The notes under the pieces were generated by a model. It did no database searches. It saw nothing but the letters and a program-made list of their open reading frames with translations, and was not told the DNA's origin. A stretch of DNA of 64,000 bases from Flaviramulus sp. BrNp1-15 (GTDB lineage Bacteria > Bacteroidota > Bacteroidia > Flavobacteriales > Flavobacteriaceae), in contig NZ_CP092099.1 in the NCBI RefSeq assembly GCF_022259695.1, forward strand, positions 2,340,471 to 2,404,470, written 5' to 3'. Below, in pieces: positions 54,114 to 62,452 of this stretch. The number at the start of each line of letters is the position of its first letter. The stretch's first letter is position 1. The position numbers and the translations under genes were made by a program.

Positions 54114-54560
54114 GTGCAAAAACTAAATTTCCCTACATATTCGTTTCGATTCAAAAGTAACGAAAATAAAATTTCTATTTTTGATAGTATTCGCAAAAAG
54201 TTTGTGGTTTTACAACCCGAAGAATGGGTGCGTCAACATTGTGTTGAGTTTTTAATTAATGAAAAAGGTTACCCTAAATCTTTAATAAATATTGAAAAAG
54301 AGCTAACTATCAACTCTTTAAAAAAGCGATACGATATTGTTGTTTTTAACTCAAATGGGAGTATTCATTTAATTGTAGAATGTAAAGCGCCTAAAATTGA
54401 TATTAAACAAGATACATTCGATCAAATAGCACGATATAATTTGGAGTTAAACGCTACCTATTTAATGGTTACTAACGGATTAAATCATTATTATTGCCAA
54501 ATGGATTTTAAAAATGAACGCTATCAATTTTTAAAGGAGATTCCAGCTTATACAAAATGA
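54114..54560 (+). CDS. Standalone HsdR N-terminal-type (restriction endonuclease-like) protein
   Basis: A 148-residue protein starting with GTG at 54114 (MQKLNFPTYSFRFKS), chosen because relatives start there. It matches only the N-terminal endonuclease-like part of type I HsdR: KRYDIVVF and LIVECKAP give the PD-(D/E)xK-like Asp and Glu-x-Lys pair. There is no helicase part or HsdM/HsdS. Such single-domain proteins are common in flavobacteria and their role is unknown. It overlaps the glycosyltransferase gene by four bases (ATGA). The leader is very short. Confidence 0.85.
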   Translation: MQKLNFPTYSFRFKSNENKISIFDSIRKKFVVLQPEEWVRQHCVEFLINEKGYPKSLINIEKELTINSLKKRYDIVVFNSNGSIHLIVECKAPKIDIKQDTFDQIARYNLELNATYLMVTNGLNHYYCQMDFKNERYQFLKEIPAYTK

Positions 54561-55546
54561 AAATAGCTATAGCCATACTAAACTGGAATGGGAAAGAGTT
54601 GCTTCAAAAATTCTTACCATCTGTTGTTGAGCATTCAAAAGAAGCCTCAATTTACATAATAGATAATGCTTCTACAGATGATTCTGTTGCCTTTGTAAAT
54701 GCTCAATATCCAAACATTAAAACCATTCAAAACATTGAAAATGGCGGATATGCAAAAGGCTATAATGACGGATTAAAACATATTGACGCTGACGTATTTT
54801 GTCTTTTAAATAGTGATGTTGAAGTTACTAAAAATTGGCTTAAACCTATTATTGAAAGTTTTAAAACTGATTCTAACACAGCCATTATTCAACCTAAATT
54901 ATTAGACTATAAAAAGAAAGATTTTTTTGAATACGCTGGTGCTGCAGGTGGTTTTATAGATAAATATGGTTATCCGTATTGCAGAGGTAGAATTTTTAAT
55001 ACCCTGGAAAAAGACCTTGGACAGTATAATGATACAACAGAAATTTTTTGGGCTTCGGGGGCATGTTTATTTGTCAAAAAAGATGTTTTTAATGAGTTAA
55101 ATGGTTTAGATGAACATTTTTTTGCTCATATGGAAGAAATAGATTTATGCTGGCGTGCAAAAAATTTAGGTTATTCAGTTAAATATGTCGGAGGTTCAGA
55201 AATCTACCATGTTGGAGGAGCTACATTAAGCAATACAAATTCTAAAAAAACCTATCTCAATTTTAGAAATAGCCTCTATGCATTAACTAAAAATGCAAAA
55301 GGTTTAGTACTAGGACTATTATTTATTCGATTGATTCTTGATGGTATTGCAGGATTAAAATTCTTACTAGAATTTAAACCCAAACATACTTTAGCTATTT
55401 TAAAAGCTCATTTTGCTTTTTATGCCCATTTTAGCTATTTATTAAAACAAAGAAAATCCACAAAAAATAAAATAAAATACTACCAAAGAACATCCATAGT
55501 GTTCGATTATTTCGTAAATAAAAAAACGAATTACAAAAGTTTATAA
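54557..55546 (+). CDS. Glycosyltransferase family 2 protein
   Basis: A 329-residue GT-A enzyme. LNWNGKELLQKFLPSV and IIDNASTDDSV begin the nucleotide-sugar domain, LLNSDVEVT gives the DxD-like metal site, and GLDEHFFAHMEEIDLCWR is typical of rhamnosyltransferase-like members. The C-terminal 70 residues contain hydrophobic stretches. It should add a sugar to an envelope glycan; acceptor unknown. The gene overlaps the HsdR_N-type gene by four bases. Confidence 0.9.
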   Translation: MKIAIAILNWNGKELLQKFLPSVVEHSKEASIYIIDNASTDDSVAFVNAQYPNIKTIQNIENGGYAKGYNDGLKHIDADVFCLLNSDVEVTKNWLKPIIESFKTDSNTAIIQPKLLDYKKKDFFEYAGAAGGFIDKYGYPYCRGRIFNTLEKDLGQYNDTTEIFWASGACLFVKKDVFNELNGLDEHFFAHMEEIDLCWRAKNLGYSVKYVGGSEIYHVGGATLSNTNSKKTYLNFRNSLYALTKNAKGLVLGLLFIRLILDGIAGLKFLLEFKPKHTLAILKAHFAFYAHFSYLLKQRKSTKNKIKYYQRTSIVFDYFVNKKTNYKSL

Positions 55547-55595
55547 CTAGTTAGTAAAAGTTTTGTTAAAATGTTAAAAACAACCGATTTTTATA

Positions 55596-55603
55596 TACTT
55601 TTG
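55596..55603 (+). promoter_or_regulatory. Probable -7 box for the OmpA lipoprotein gene
   Basis: TACTTTTG matches TAnnTTTG and ends 35 bases before the ATG at 55639. No TTG at the right distance. Confidence 0.45.
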
Positions 55604-55638
55604 TGCAAACAATTTAAAAAAACAATCCTTAAATAATT

Positions 55639-56499
55639 ATGAAAAAAGTTTTATTATTTAGTGCATCTGTAATGTTGTTATTGAGCTCATGTGTTTCAAA
55701 AAAACAATTTACAGACCTTCAAGCAAAACAAAAAGAAACTCAAGATTTACTTAATTCTGCTACTGTAAAATTAAATTCTTGTTTAGAAGAAAGAGCTTCA
55801 GCTACTGCTAGACTTGAAGGTTTACAAGAACAACTTGCAGATTTACGTAAAACTAATCAGGATTTAATTGATACAAAAGGAAATTTAACAACCTTAACTC
55901 AAAAAGGTGCTGAAAACCTTGAAAAATCTTTAGAAAGCTTAAAAGAAAAAGATTTAAAAATTACTCGATTACAAGATGCGCTTACTAAAAAAGATAGTGT
56001 AACACTAGCTTTAGTTACCAGTTTAAAACGTGAAGTAGGTATAAACGACCCAGACATTGAAGTAAATGTAGAAAAAGGTGTGGTATTTATTTCTATTGCA
56101 GATAAATTATTATTCCAAAGTGGAAGCTACAATGTAACTTCAAGAGCTAAAGAAGTTCTTGCTAAAGTTGCTAAAGTTGTTAATAGCAAACCAGATTTTG
56201 AATGTATGGTTGAAGGACATACTGATAATGTTCCTTACAGAAAAGAACCTTTATTAGACAACTGGGATTTAAGTGTTAAGCGTTCAACTTCTATTATTAG
56301 AGTTTTACAAGACTTAAATGTAAACCCATCTCAATTAATCGCTGCAGGACGTAGTCATTATGTACCTTTAGTAGATAACGATACTGCTGAAAATAGAGCG
56401 AAAAACAGACGTACACGTATTGTTGTGTTACCTAAAATCGATCAGTTTTACGACATGATTGAAAAAGAAATGAAAAACTTAGCAGCTGGTACAAATTAA
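55639..56499 (+). CDS. OmpA-family lipoprotein (Pal-like) with coiled coil
   Basis: A 286-residue lipoprotein. The signal ends at the lipobox LSSC. Residues about 25-130 are a coiled coil (LEGLQEQLADLRKTNQDL), and about 145-270 the OmpA/MotB domain with LFQSGSYNVTSRAKEVLAK, GHTDNVPYRK and ENRAKNRRTRIVVLP for peptidoglycan binding. It links the outer membrane to the wall. It has a promoter box and a terminator of its own. Confidence 0.93.
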   Translation: MKKVLLFSASVMLLLSSCVSKKQFTDLQAKQKETQDLLNSATVKLNSCLEERASATARLEGLQEQLADLRKTNQDLIDTKGNLTTLTQKGAENLEKSLESLKEKDLKITRLQDALTKKDSVTLALVTSLKREVGINDPDIEVNVEKGVVFISIADKLLFQSGSYNVTSRAKEVLAKVAKVVNSKPDFECMVEGHTDNVPYRKEPLLDNWDLSVKRSTSIIRVLQDLNVNPSQLIAAGRSHYVPLVDNDTAENRAKNRRTRIVVLPKIDQFYDMIEKEMKNLAAGTN

Positions 56500-56520
56500 T
56501 TAGCCAAGAAAAAAATTATA

Positions 56521-56550
56521 AAGCTCAATCGAAAGATTGGGCTTTTTTAT
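56521..56550 (+). terminator. Terminator of the OmpA lipoprotein gene
   Basis: AAGCTCAATC (56521-56530) pairs with GATTGGGCTT (56535-56544) around GAAA, with one U-G wobble, followed by six T. It touches the 3' end of the VOC pseudogene on the other strand. Confidence 0.85.
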
Positions 56551-56888
56551 TTATCAGACCAAACAGCAAGTTCATTTCCAGCAGGATCTAAAAAATGAAA
56601 TCTTCTTCCTCCAGGAAATGAAAAAATAGCTTTTGATATTTTACCGCCGTATTGAATGATTTTGCTTTATATATTATCTAAATTTTCATGATAAAGAATT
56701 ACCAAAGCACCATTTGTAATTTCTGCATCAGACTTTTCAAACCCTCCTTCTACTCCACTTTCTGAAAAAGCTATATATGTTGGCCCGTAATCTGTAAACT
56801 TCCAATTAAATGATTTACTATAAAAAGTTTTTATAGCTTCTAAATTAGCTGCTTTAAATTCAACATAATTAATATGATTATTTTCCAT
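56547..56888 (-). pseudogene. VOC (glyoxalase/bleomycin resistance) family gene broken by an in-frame stop
   Basis: Reads through 113 codons as a normal VOC protein: YVEFKAANLEAIKTFYSKSF at the start and FPGGRRFHFLDPAGNELAVW at the end. A TAA at 56667-56669 splits it after HENLDNI. The reading frame is kept on both sides, and CAA to TAA would restore DNIQSKIIQYGGKI, so a single nonsense change is enough. The upstream half (73 residues) lacks the last strand and should not fold as a full module. A sequencing error is the main alternative. Confidence 0.82.
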
Positions 56889-56906
56889 AATTAAAAAAAG
56901 AACACA

Positions 56907-57527
56907 TTAAAAAATCTCTAAACTACCTTTACCTTCTCTAACAACAATAGGTTCTTCTTCAGATAAGTCAATTACTGTAGAAGGTTCATTGTCTCCATAT
57001 CCACCATCAATTACCAAATCAACCAGATTATCCCATTTTTCTAAAATAAGTTCTGGGTCTGTGGTATATTCAATAACTTCATCTTCATCACGAATAGAGG
57101 TTGATATTATTGGGTTACCAAGTTTTTTTACAATTTCTCTGGCAATATTGTTATCAGGAATTCTAATACCCACAGTTTTTCTTTTTTTAAAAGGATTTGG
57201 TAACGACTTAGATCCCGGAAGAATAAACGTATAAGGTCCTGGAAGCGCTCGTTTTAGTATTTTAAAAACCGAAGTATCAATTTGCTTTACATAGTCACTT
57301 AAATTACTTAAATCATAACAAACAAAAGAGAAGTTAGACTTTTCTAATTTTACTTGTTTAATTCTTGCAACGCGTTCTAAAGCTTTTATATTAGTTATAT
57401 CGCAACCCAAACCATAAACCGTATCTGTTGGATAAATAATTAGTCCACCTCTTTTAAGAACTTTCACTACATGCTCTATGTCTTTAGGATTGGGGTTTTC
57501 GTTATATAATCGTATAAATTCAGCCAT
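56907..57527 (-). CDS. Sua5/YciO/YrdC family threonylcarbamoyl-AMP synthase-type protein
   Basis: 206 residues from the ATG at 57527 (MAEFIRLYNENPNPKDIEH); a longer ORF from 57707 adds 60 residues with no family features and overlaps the opposite-strand esterase gene. The YrdC core is clear: GGLIIYPTDTVYGLGCDI, LPGPYTFILPGS, and IRIPDNNIAREIVKKLGNPI. The enzyme makes threonylcarbamoyl-AMP for t6A tRNA modification, or is a YciO-like relative. No Sua5 C-terminal domain is present. Confidence 0.9.
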   Translation of the reverse strand: MAEFIRLYNENPNPKDIEHVVKVLKRGGLIIYPTDTVYGLGCDITNIKALERVARIKQVKLEKSNFSFVCYDLSNLSDYVKQIDTSVFKILKRALPGPYTFILPGSKSLPNPFKKRKTVGIRIPDNNIAREIVKKLGNPIISTSIRDEDEVIEYTTDPELILEKWDNLVDLVIDGGYGDNEPSTVIDLSEEEPIVVREGKGSLEIF

Positions 57528-57573
57528 AATAACTATATTGTAATCTCGTTTAAATGTAAATATTATTTTTATT

Positions 57574-58440
57574 ATGAAAGGAATATTTAAGAATTTCTTC
57601 ATCTTATTTTCTATAATTTTTCTATCAGGTTGTTCTAACGAAACTGTCACCGAAGATAATCCTGTTAATGTTTTAGACGCTTCTATTTCATATGAAGAAT
57701 TAAACATTAGTTATGGAGATGACGTAAATCAAAAATTCGACCTCTACTTACCTGCAAATAGAACCACTTCGACAAAAACCATAATATTAATTCATGGTGG
57801 CGGATGGGTTTCTGGTGATAAAAGCGATATGGACGCTATTAAAAATTTAATTAAACAGGATATACCAAATTTGGCTATTGCAAACATAAATTACAGATTA
57901 GCAAATGATAACAACAAGCCCTACCCCATGCAAATTGAAGATATTACTTCTGTTACAAACTATTTAAGAGAAGAAAAATCAAATTACACCATTTCTGAAG
58001 ATATTGGTTTTATTGGTACTAGTGCGGGCGCACATTTGTCTCTTTTATGGAGTTACGCTTTTGATTCTGATAAAAAAGTTGATATGGTTTGTAGCATTGT
58101 AGGTCCAACAAATTTTACTGATCCCGCATATTTAAATAACACAAACGCAGAACTACAAGAATTACTGGATTTGTTTGGAGAAGAGCCTTCAACAGCATTT
58201 CTGGAAGAAGCTAGTCCTTATCATCAATTAACATCTCAAGCGCCTCCTACTATTTTATTTTATGGCGGACAAGATCCACTTATCCCAACTACGCAAGGAA
58301 CAGATTTACGTGATAAATTACAAACACTTGGTGTTACACACGAGTTTACTTTATATGAAGATGAAGGACACGGTTGGGTTGGTTTAAGCTTGCTAGATAC
58401 TTGGTTGAAACTTAAAGTTTTCATAAATAATTATTTGTAA
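57574..58440 (+). CDS. Alpha/beta hydrolase lipoprotein (esterase, BD-FAE-like)
   Basis: A 288-residue protein. The signal ends at lipobox LSGC. HGGGW forms the oxyanion hole (LIHGGGWVSGDKSD), GTSAGAH the nucleophile elbow with Ser, then Asp in YGGQDPLIPTTQ and His in YEDEGHGWVG. It should be an esterase or acetyl esterase in the periplasm or on the outer membrane. No neighbouring polysaccharide gene points to a substrate. Confidence 0.88.
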   Translation: MKGIFKNFFILFSIIFLSGCSNETVTEDNPVNVLDASISYEELNISYGDDVNQKFDLYLPANRTTSTKTIILIHGGGWVSGDKSDMDAIKNLIKQDIPNLAIANINYRLANDNNKPYPMQIEDITSVTNYLREEKSNYTISEDIGFIGTSAGAHLSLLWSYAFDSDKKVDMVCSIVGPTNFTDPAYLNNTNAELQELLDLFGEEPSTAFLEEASPYHQLTSQAPPTILFYGGQDPLIPTTQGTDLRDKLQTLGVTHEFTLYEDEGHGWVGLSLLDTWLKLKVFINNYL

Positions 58441-58483
58441 GCTATGTAATGTAACATTTCATTTTTAAATTAGTCTTACATAT

Positions 58484-59452
58484 ATGCTAAGGTTATTTTA
58501 TTTCATACTATTTTTTTCGATTTGCATCCCTCTGGTTCATGCAAAAGATGATTTATCTAACCCTATTCTATTCTCTAATGCTGAAGTTTTAAATGAGTAC
58601 ACCACCAGAATCCCTTTTAAACTGGTAGACCATTTAATTGTTGTTGAAGCAGAACTGTTGGACAAAAAAGGAAATTTTATCATCGATACTGGTTCAGAGA
58701 GAATGATACTTAATTCGGTTCATTTTTCTAACCTCTATGAGCATCAAAGAAAATACGAAAGCACTTCTGGTGTTATGCACTCTATTGAAAACTCTTATGA
58801 AAAGCAAATAAAAGCCTTTGCCTTACAAGACTTTACGCTGGAGAATAAAAATTCTGATGTTATCAACTTATCACATATAGAAAAAAGCAAAAAAATTAAG
58901 CTTTTAGGCATTATTGGTTACAGTATTTTAAAGGATTATGAGGTTTTTATAGATTTGCACTTAAACCAAATAACACTTACTAAAGTAGATAAGTTTGGTA
59001 ACAAACTAAATAAAAATGTTTACTTAGAAAAAATTGTTGATAGCCTAGATTTTTATTTAAAAAATCATACCATTGTAGTTAATGCATTCATCAACTATCA
59101 AAAAGTTAGGTTAGGTGTAGATACCGCGGCAGAATTCAATCAAATTAATAAAAGTGTAAACAAAAGAGTTTTACAATATTTTGTACCCAAAAAACGATTA
59201 AAACTCCAAGGTGCAAGCAATAACACTATTAAAGTTATGGCAGGAAAATTGCATCGTGTAAAACTAAGTAATACTATTTATTTTGGGCCTATGAATACTA
59301 TTGTAACCAATTTAAGTAAAATGAATGAAGCTTTTGGCACTCAATTAGATGGTATTTTGGGCTATGAATTTTTTGCACAAAAGAGAACTATTATTAATTA
59401 TAAAAAAGAGAAACTATACTTTATAAATTATCCTATAAAACACATTGAATAA
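58484..59452 (+). CDS. Secreted retropepsin-like aspartic protease
   Basis: A 322-residue protein with signal peptide 1-20 (ending VHA). The first active-site motif is FIIDTGSERM (Asp68), the second VRLGVDTAAEFN (near 207) in a DTA form. Two copies of the half-barrel suggest a single-chain pepsin-like arrangement built from retropepsin units. It may act in the periplasm on surface proteins. It is followed with an 8-base overlap by the triple CBM48 gene. Confidence 0.8.
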   Translation: MLRLFYFILFFSICIPLVHAKDDLSNPILFSNAEVLNEYTTRIPFKLVDHLIVVEAELLDKKGNFIIDTGSERMILNSVHFSNLYEHQRKYESTSGVMHSIENSYEKQIKAFALQDFTLENKNSDVINLSHIEKSKKIKLLGIIGYSILKDYEVFIDLHLNQITLTKVDKFGNKLNKNVYLEKIVDSLDFYLKNHTIVVNAFINYQKVRLGVDTAAEFNQINKSVNKRVLQYFVPKKRLKLQGASNNTIKVMAGKLHRVKLSNTIYFGPMNTIVTNLSKMNEAFGTQLDGILGYEFFAQKRTIINYKKEKLYFINYPIKHIE

Positions 59453-60413
59453 ACTTATATTACATATCATCATTATCATTACAGGTTTTGTAACCTTTAA
59501 TAGTTATGCACAGAAAAGTGACTTTAAAGGTTATAGAATTGAAGGTGATACTATTGTGTTTGCTTTTGATAAACGTGATTACAATAAGATTTCAACAGAT
59601 AATTACGGACTAAAACGCGATTTCGATGATTTAGATATTGAAAGTGTAGTGGTGTCTGGTGAATTCAACAATTGGTCTAAAGATAAATGGCGAATGACCA
59701 AAATTGATGAAAACCGATACGAGCTAAGAAAAAAAATTGATGATTTTACAGACGAATTCACTTGGGAATTTAAATTTGTAATTAACGATTATTATTGGGC
59801 AGAACCTTCTAAATCTTATCCAAACATAGCCAAATCAACTAAAGATGGGATGCGTTTAAACAACACTTATAATTTAAAAATGTATACCGCTTACCCAAGT
59901 AAAGATGGCAATGCTTATTTTAAGTTAAAGGGGTACGATGATGCTAAAAAAGTTATTGTTGCTGGTTCTTTTAATAAATGGGACGAAGAGCTTTTTAAAA
60001 TGACAAAAACCAAAGATGGCTGGGAACTTACATTACAAATTAAACCAGGTGTATATCAATACCGTTTTATTGTAGATGGTCATTGGATGGAGGATCCACA
60101 CAACCCACATAAAACAAGAAATGAGTTTAGTGAATACAACTCTGTATTAGATATAAAAGAATACACTGCTTTTAAACTAAGAGGTTATACTAATGCCCAA
60201 AAAGTAATTCTTTCGGGCACTTTTAATAACTGGAATGAGCATGAACTGGTTATGCGAAAAATGGATTATGGCTGGAAATACGTAATCCCTTTAACTGGAG
60301 GTAAACATCATTATAAATTTATTGTAGACGGACAATGGATTGTAGACCCAAACAACAGTGTTAAGGAATATGATGGAGAAGGTCATATCAATTCGGTTTG
60401 TATGGTGAAATAA
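59445..60413 (+). CDS. Secreted protein with three tandem CBM48-like domains
   Basis: 322 residues from a TTG start at 59445 that overlaps the aspartic protease stop by eight bases. The signal peptide ends near SYAQ. Three AMPK/isoamylase-type glycogen-binding units follow: VVVSGEFNNWSKDKWRMTK, VIVAGSFNKWDEELFKMTK and VILSGTFNNWNEHELVMRK, each ended by a FI/FV-DG/ND W-x-DP-like stretch. No catalytic domain is attached. Probably a periplasmic or surface glucan-binding or structural protein. Confidence 0.82.
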   Translation: MNKLILHIIIIITGFVTFNSYAQKSDFKGYRIEGDTIVFAFDKRDYNKISTDNYGLKRDFDDLDIESVVVSGEFNNWSKDKWRMTKIDENRYELRKKIDDFTDEFTWEFKFVINDYYWAEPSKSYPNIAKSTKDGMRLNNTYNLKMYTAYPSKDGNAYFKLKGYDDAKKVIVAGSFNKWDEELFKMTKTKDGWELTLQIKPGVYQYRFIVDGHWMEDPHNPHKTRNEFSEYNSVLDIKEYTAFKLRGYTNAQKVILSGTFNNWNEHELVMRKMDYGWKYVIPLTGGKHHYKFIVDGQWIVDPNNSVKEYDGEGHINSVCMVK

Positions 60414-60533
60414 TGTTTTCAACAAGTTTTTTAGTTTCTTTCATCACATTTAAACTTTTAATATTATTTTAGAAGTGTTGTTATACCTTAGTTGTATGTC
60501 ATTTAAAAACACGTATTTCAAGAAAACTTATCA

Positions 60534-61223
60534 ATGATTAAACGTTTGAAAAAAATTTTATCAAATCAGAAAACGAAACGTTTGAAAAATGATTTAAAAA
60601 AGTCATTGATAGAAAATGATTTGGCAAGAGAATCAGATATTGAAACTGTGCATAATTTATGGATAAGATTTCAAAAAAGAAAAGACCATAAATATGATGA
60701 ATTCTTTAATGTTTGCCTATATTCTTCAATTGTAGGTCGTGATATATCAATTTTATGGAATAATTATTCATTGACCGAAACTTACAGTCAAAAAAATCTT
60801 TATGGACGATTATTGAGTATGACATTAATTGAATTTCTAGATGACATTAATGGACTTCTAGGGAAAAAACTTCGATTAGAGCTTAAAAAAAACTCAATGA
60901 ATAGGTTTGTAGAAGATTTAAATAAGATTAATAAAGAGTTTGCTGCGGTTAAAAAACAACATAATCTCGAATTAAGAAAGATTCGTAATAATTGTTCAGC
61001 GCATAAAACAAAAAAAGCCATAGACTTAATTGATTTTACAAAAAAAACACATTTCGAAAATTTACACGAAATTTCAGCAGATACCTCCAAAATAAATATC
61101 AAATTAACTCAATTGACTACTAAAATAATTTACGGAATAAATGATGAACAAAAAGTAAAACTTGCTGAACTTCAATTAAAATTAGAAGGGATGAAAAAAA
61201 ATTCCATACACTACATTATGTAA
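60534..61223 (+). CDS. Soluble helical protein with HEPN-like RNxxxxH motif, function unknown
   Basis: A 229-residue all-helical, very basic protein. LRKIRNNCSAHKTKK near residue 160 fits the R-x4-6-H motif of HEPN RNases, with the polar residue directly after Arg. No clear partner antitoxin gene is adjacent. The N-terminal 40 residues are highly basic. I cannot assign a family; the HEPN link is a motif-level idea. Confidence 0.6.
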   Translation: MIKRLKKILSNQKTKRLKNDLKKSLIENDLARESDIETVHNLWIRFQKRKDHKYDEFFNVCLYSSIVGRDISILWNNYSLTETYSQKNLYGRLLSMTLIEFLDDINGLLGKKLRLELKKNSMNRFVEDLNKINKEFAAVKKQHNLELRKIRNNCSAHKTKKAIDLIDFTKKTHFENLHEISADTSKINIKLTQLTTKIIYGINDEQKVKLAELQLKLEGMKKNSIHYIM

Positions 61224-61293
61224 AAATTGCTACTTTTAGCTAAACCAATGTTAGTTGCTCATTTACTACAATTTGTAATAACCAAAACCACAT

Positions 61294-61761
61294 ATGAAAA
61301 CACATTTAAAAATATTGGTTTCCATTTTCTTATTTCTTTTATCAATAAATCAAATTTTTGCACAGGACGCCACGAAAGCTCACAAGGATTCATTAGAAAC
61401 AATTATTAAAAAATATTATGATTTAAATCTTAAAATCTTTCAAGTAAATTCTAAGGTTGAGGACATTGATAGAACTTTTAAACTTTTTACGGACGACTTT
61501 ACTTACATCCATCCGAAATATGGTGGATTATATACCAGAGAAGATTTGTATAACGGATATGTCAGAAATCAAAAAAACGGAGGTTACGACGGAAATATCA
61601 CAGATATTAAAATAATTAACAAAATTGTTGGACTGAACGCTGTCGTTGTGCAAAAATGTTTTGTGGAAAAAAAAGATGATAAAATGCAAGATGGAGAACC
61701 AGAAATGACACTTTTTGAATTTAGAAATGGTAAAATATCACGAATCTTTGAATATTGGTAA
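61294..61761 (+). CDS. Secreted NTF2-like (SnoaL-type) protein
   Basis: A 155-residue protein with a signal peptide (ending IFAQ) and an NTF2-like cone: YYDLNLKIFQ, LFTDDFTYIHPKYGG, NGYVRNQKNGGY, and MTLFEFRNGKISRIFEYW at the end. Such folds bind small ligands or act as isomerases. Function unknown. It lies 35 bases before the DinB-like gene, so the two may be one operon. Confidence 0.8.
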   Translation: MKTHLKILVSIFLFLLSINQIFAQDATKAHKDSLETIIKKYYDLNLKIFQVNSKVEDIDRTFKLFTDDFTYIHPKYGGLYTREDLYNGYVRNQKNGGYDGNITDIKIINKIVGLNAVVVQKCFVEKKDDKMQDGEPEMTLFEFRNGKISRIFEYW

Positions 61762-61796
61762 TTAACTAAAAAACATATAAACAAAATTAAAATTCC

Positions 61797-62339
61797 ATGA
61801 AACACATACTTATTCTAACAACTATATTTATGTTTAGTTCACTTAAATCTCCTGTGTTTGCACAACAAAATAGCTTTATTAAAGACTATCTAGAGCGATT
61901 AGAAAATTCGAGAAAGTATTTAGTTTTAGTAGCAGAAACAATGCCTGAAGAAAAATACAATTTTAAAGCATCTCCAGAATCACTAACCTTTGCAGAAAAT
62001 TTAATGCATATAGGATATGCTATAGATTGGCATAGTCAATCTTTGTTGGGTGGTAGAGAATCTAGAGATTGGAAAACCGATACAGTTTTTAAGGTTGATA
62101 ATAAATCTAAAGAAGAAATGATTTCAATAATTGATAAAACATTCGATGAAACCATAAAACTGATTAAACATTTTGATACTACTCAACTAGAAAATAAGCT
62201 AGACTATTTTGGTTTAGATAGGACTAAACGACAAATTTTCTTATTACTAGCTGACCATATTACTCACCACAGAGGGCAAATGCTAGTTTATATGAGACTA
62301 AATGGTCTTGTTCCTCCTAGATATGTTTTGTTTCAATAA
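61797..62339 (+). CDS. Secreted DinB-family protein
   Basis: A 180-residue DinB-fold protein with an N-terminal signal peptide (ending VFAQ). The metal-binding His set is NLMHIGYAIDWH and DHITHHRGQML. A secreted form is typical in Bacteroidota. Role unknown. A remnant of another gene follows directly after the stop. Confidence 0.85.
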   Translation: MKHILILTTIFMFSSLKSPVFAQQNSFIKDYLERLENSRKYLVLVAETMPEEKYNFKASPESLTFAENLMHIGYAIDWHSQSLLGGRESRDWKTDTVFKVDNKSKEEMISIIDKTFDETIKLIKHFDTTQLENKLDYFGLDRTKRQIFLLLADHITHHRGQMLVYMRLNGLVPPRYVLFQ

Positions 62340-62443
62340 CTTGGAATAGACCATATAAATACGAAATAACTGAAAATGGAAAAGGATTTTTAATTACATC
62401 AGCTGGTTATGACGGACAATTTGGAACTGAAGATGATAATTAA
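62339..62443 (+). pseudogene. 3' remnant of an unidentified gene
   Basis: An open 34-codon stretch without start ends at TAA 62441-62443 and reads TENGKGFLITSAGYDGQFGT, then EDDN. The YDGQFGTEDDN end resembles C-termini of the 'GxDGxxGTxDDI' kind found in some secreted proteins. No matching upstream part is present, so it is probably the tail of a gene lost by deletion when the DinB gene took this place. Confidence 0.55.
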
Positions 62444-62452
62444 ATCTAACTA

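Noticed and set aside
54114-54560. Part of a type I restriction-modification system
   Set aside because: No HsdM, HsdS or helicase part of HsdR is present nearby.
57528-57707. Upstream extension of the Sua5-type gene
   Set aside because: Adds 60 residues outside the family core and runs into the opposite esterase gene.
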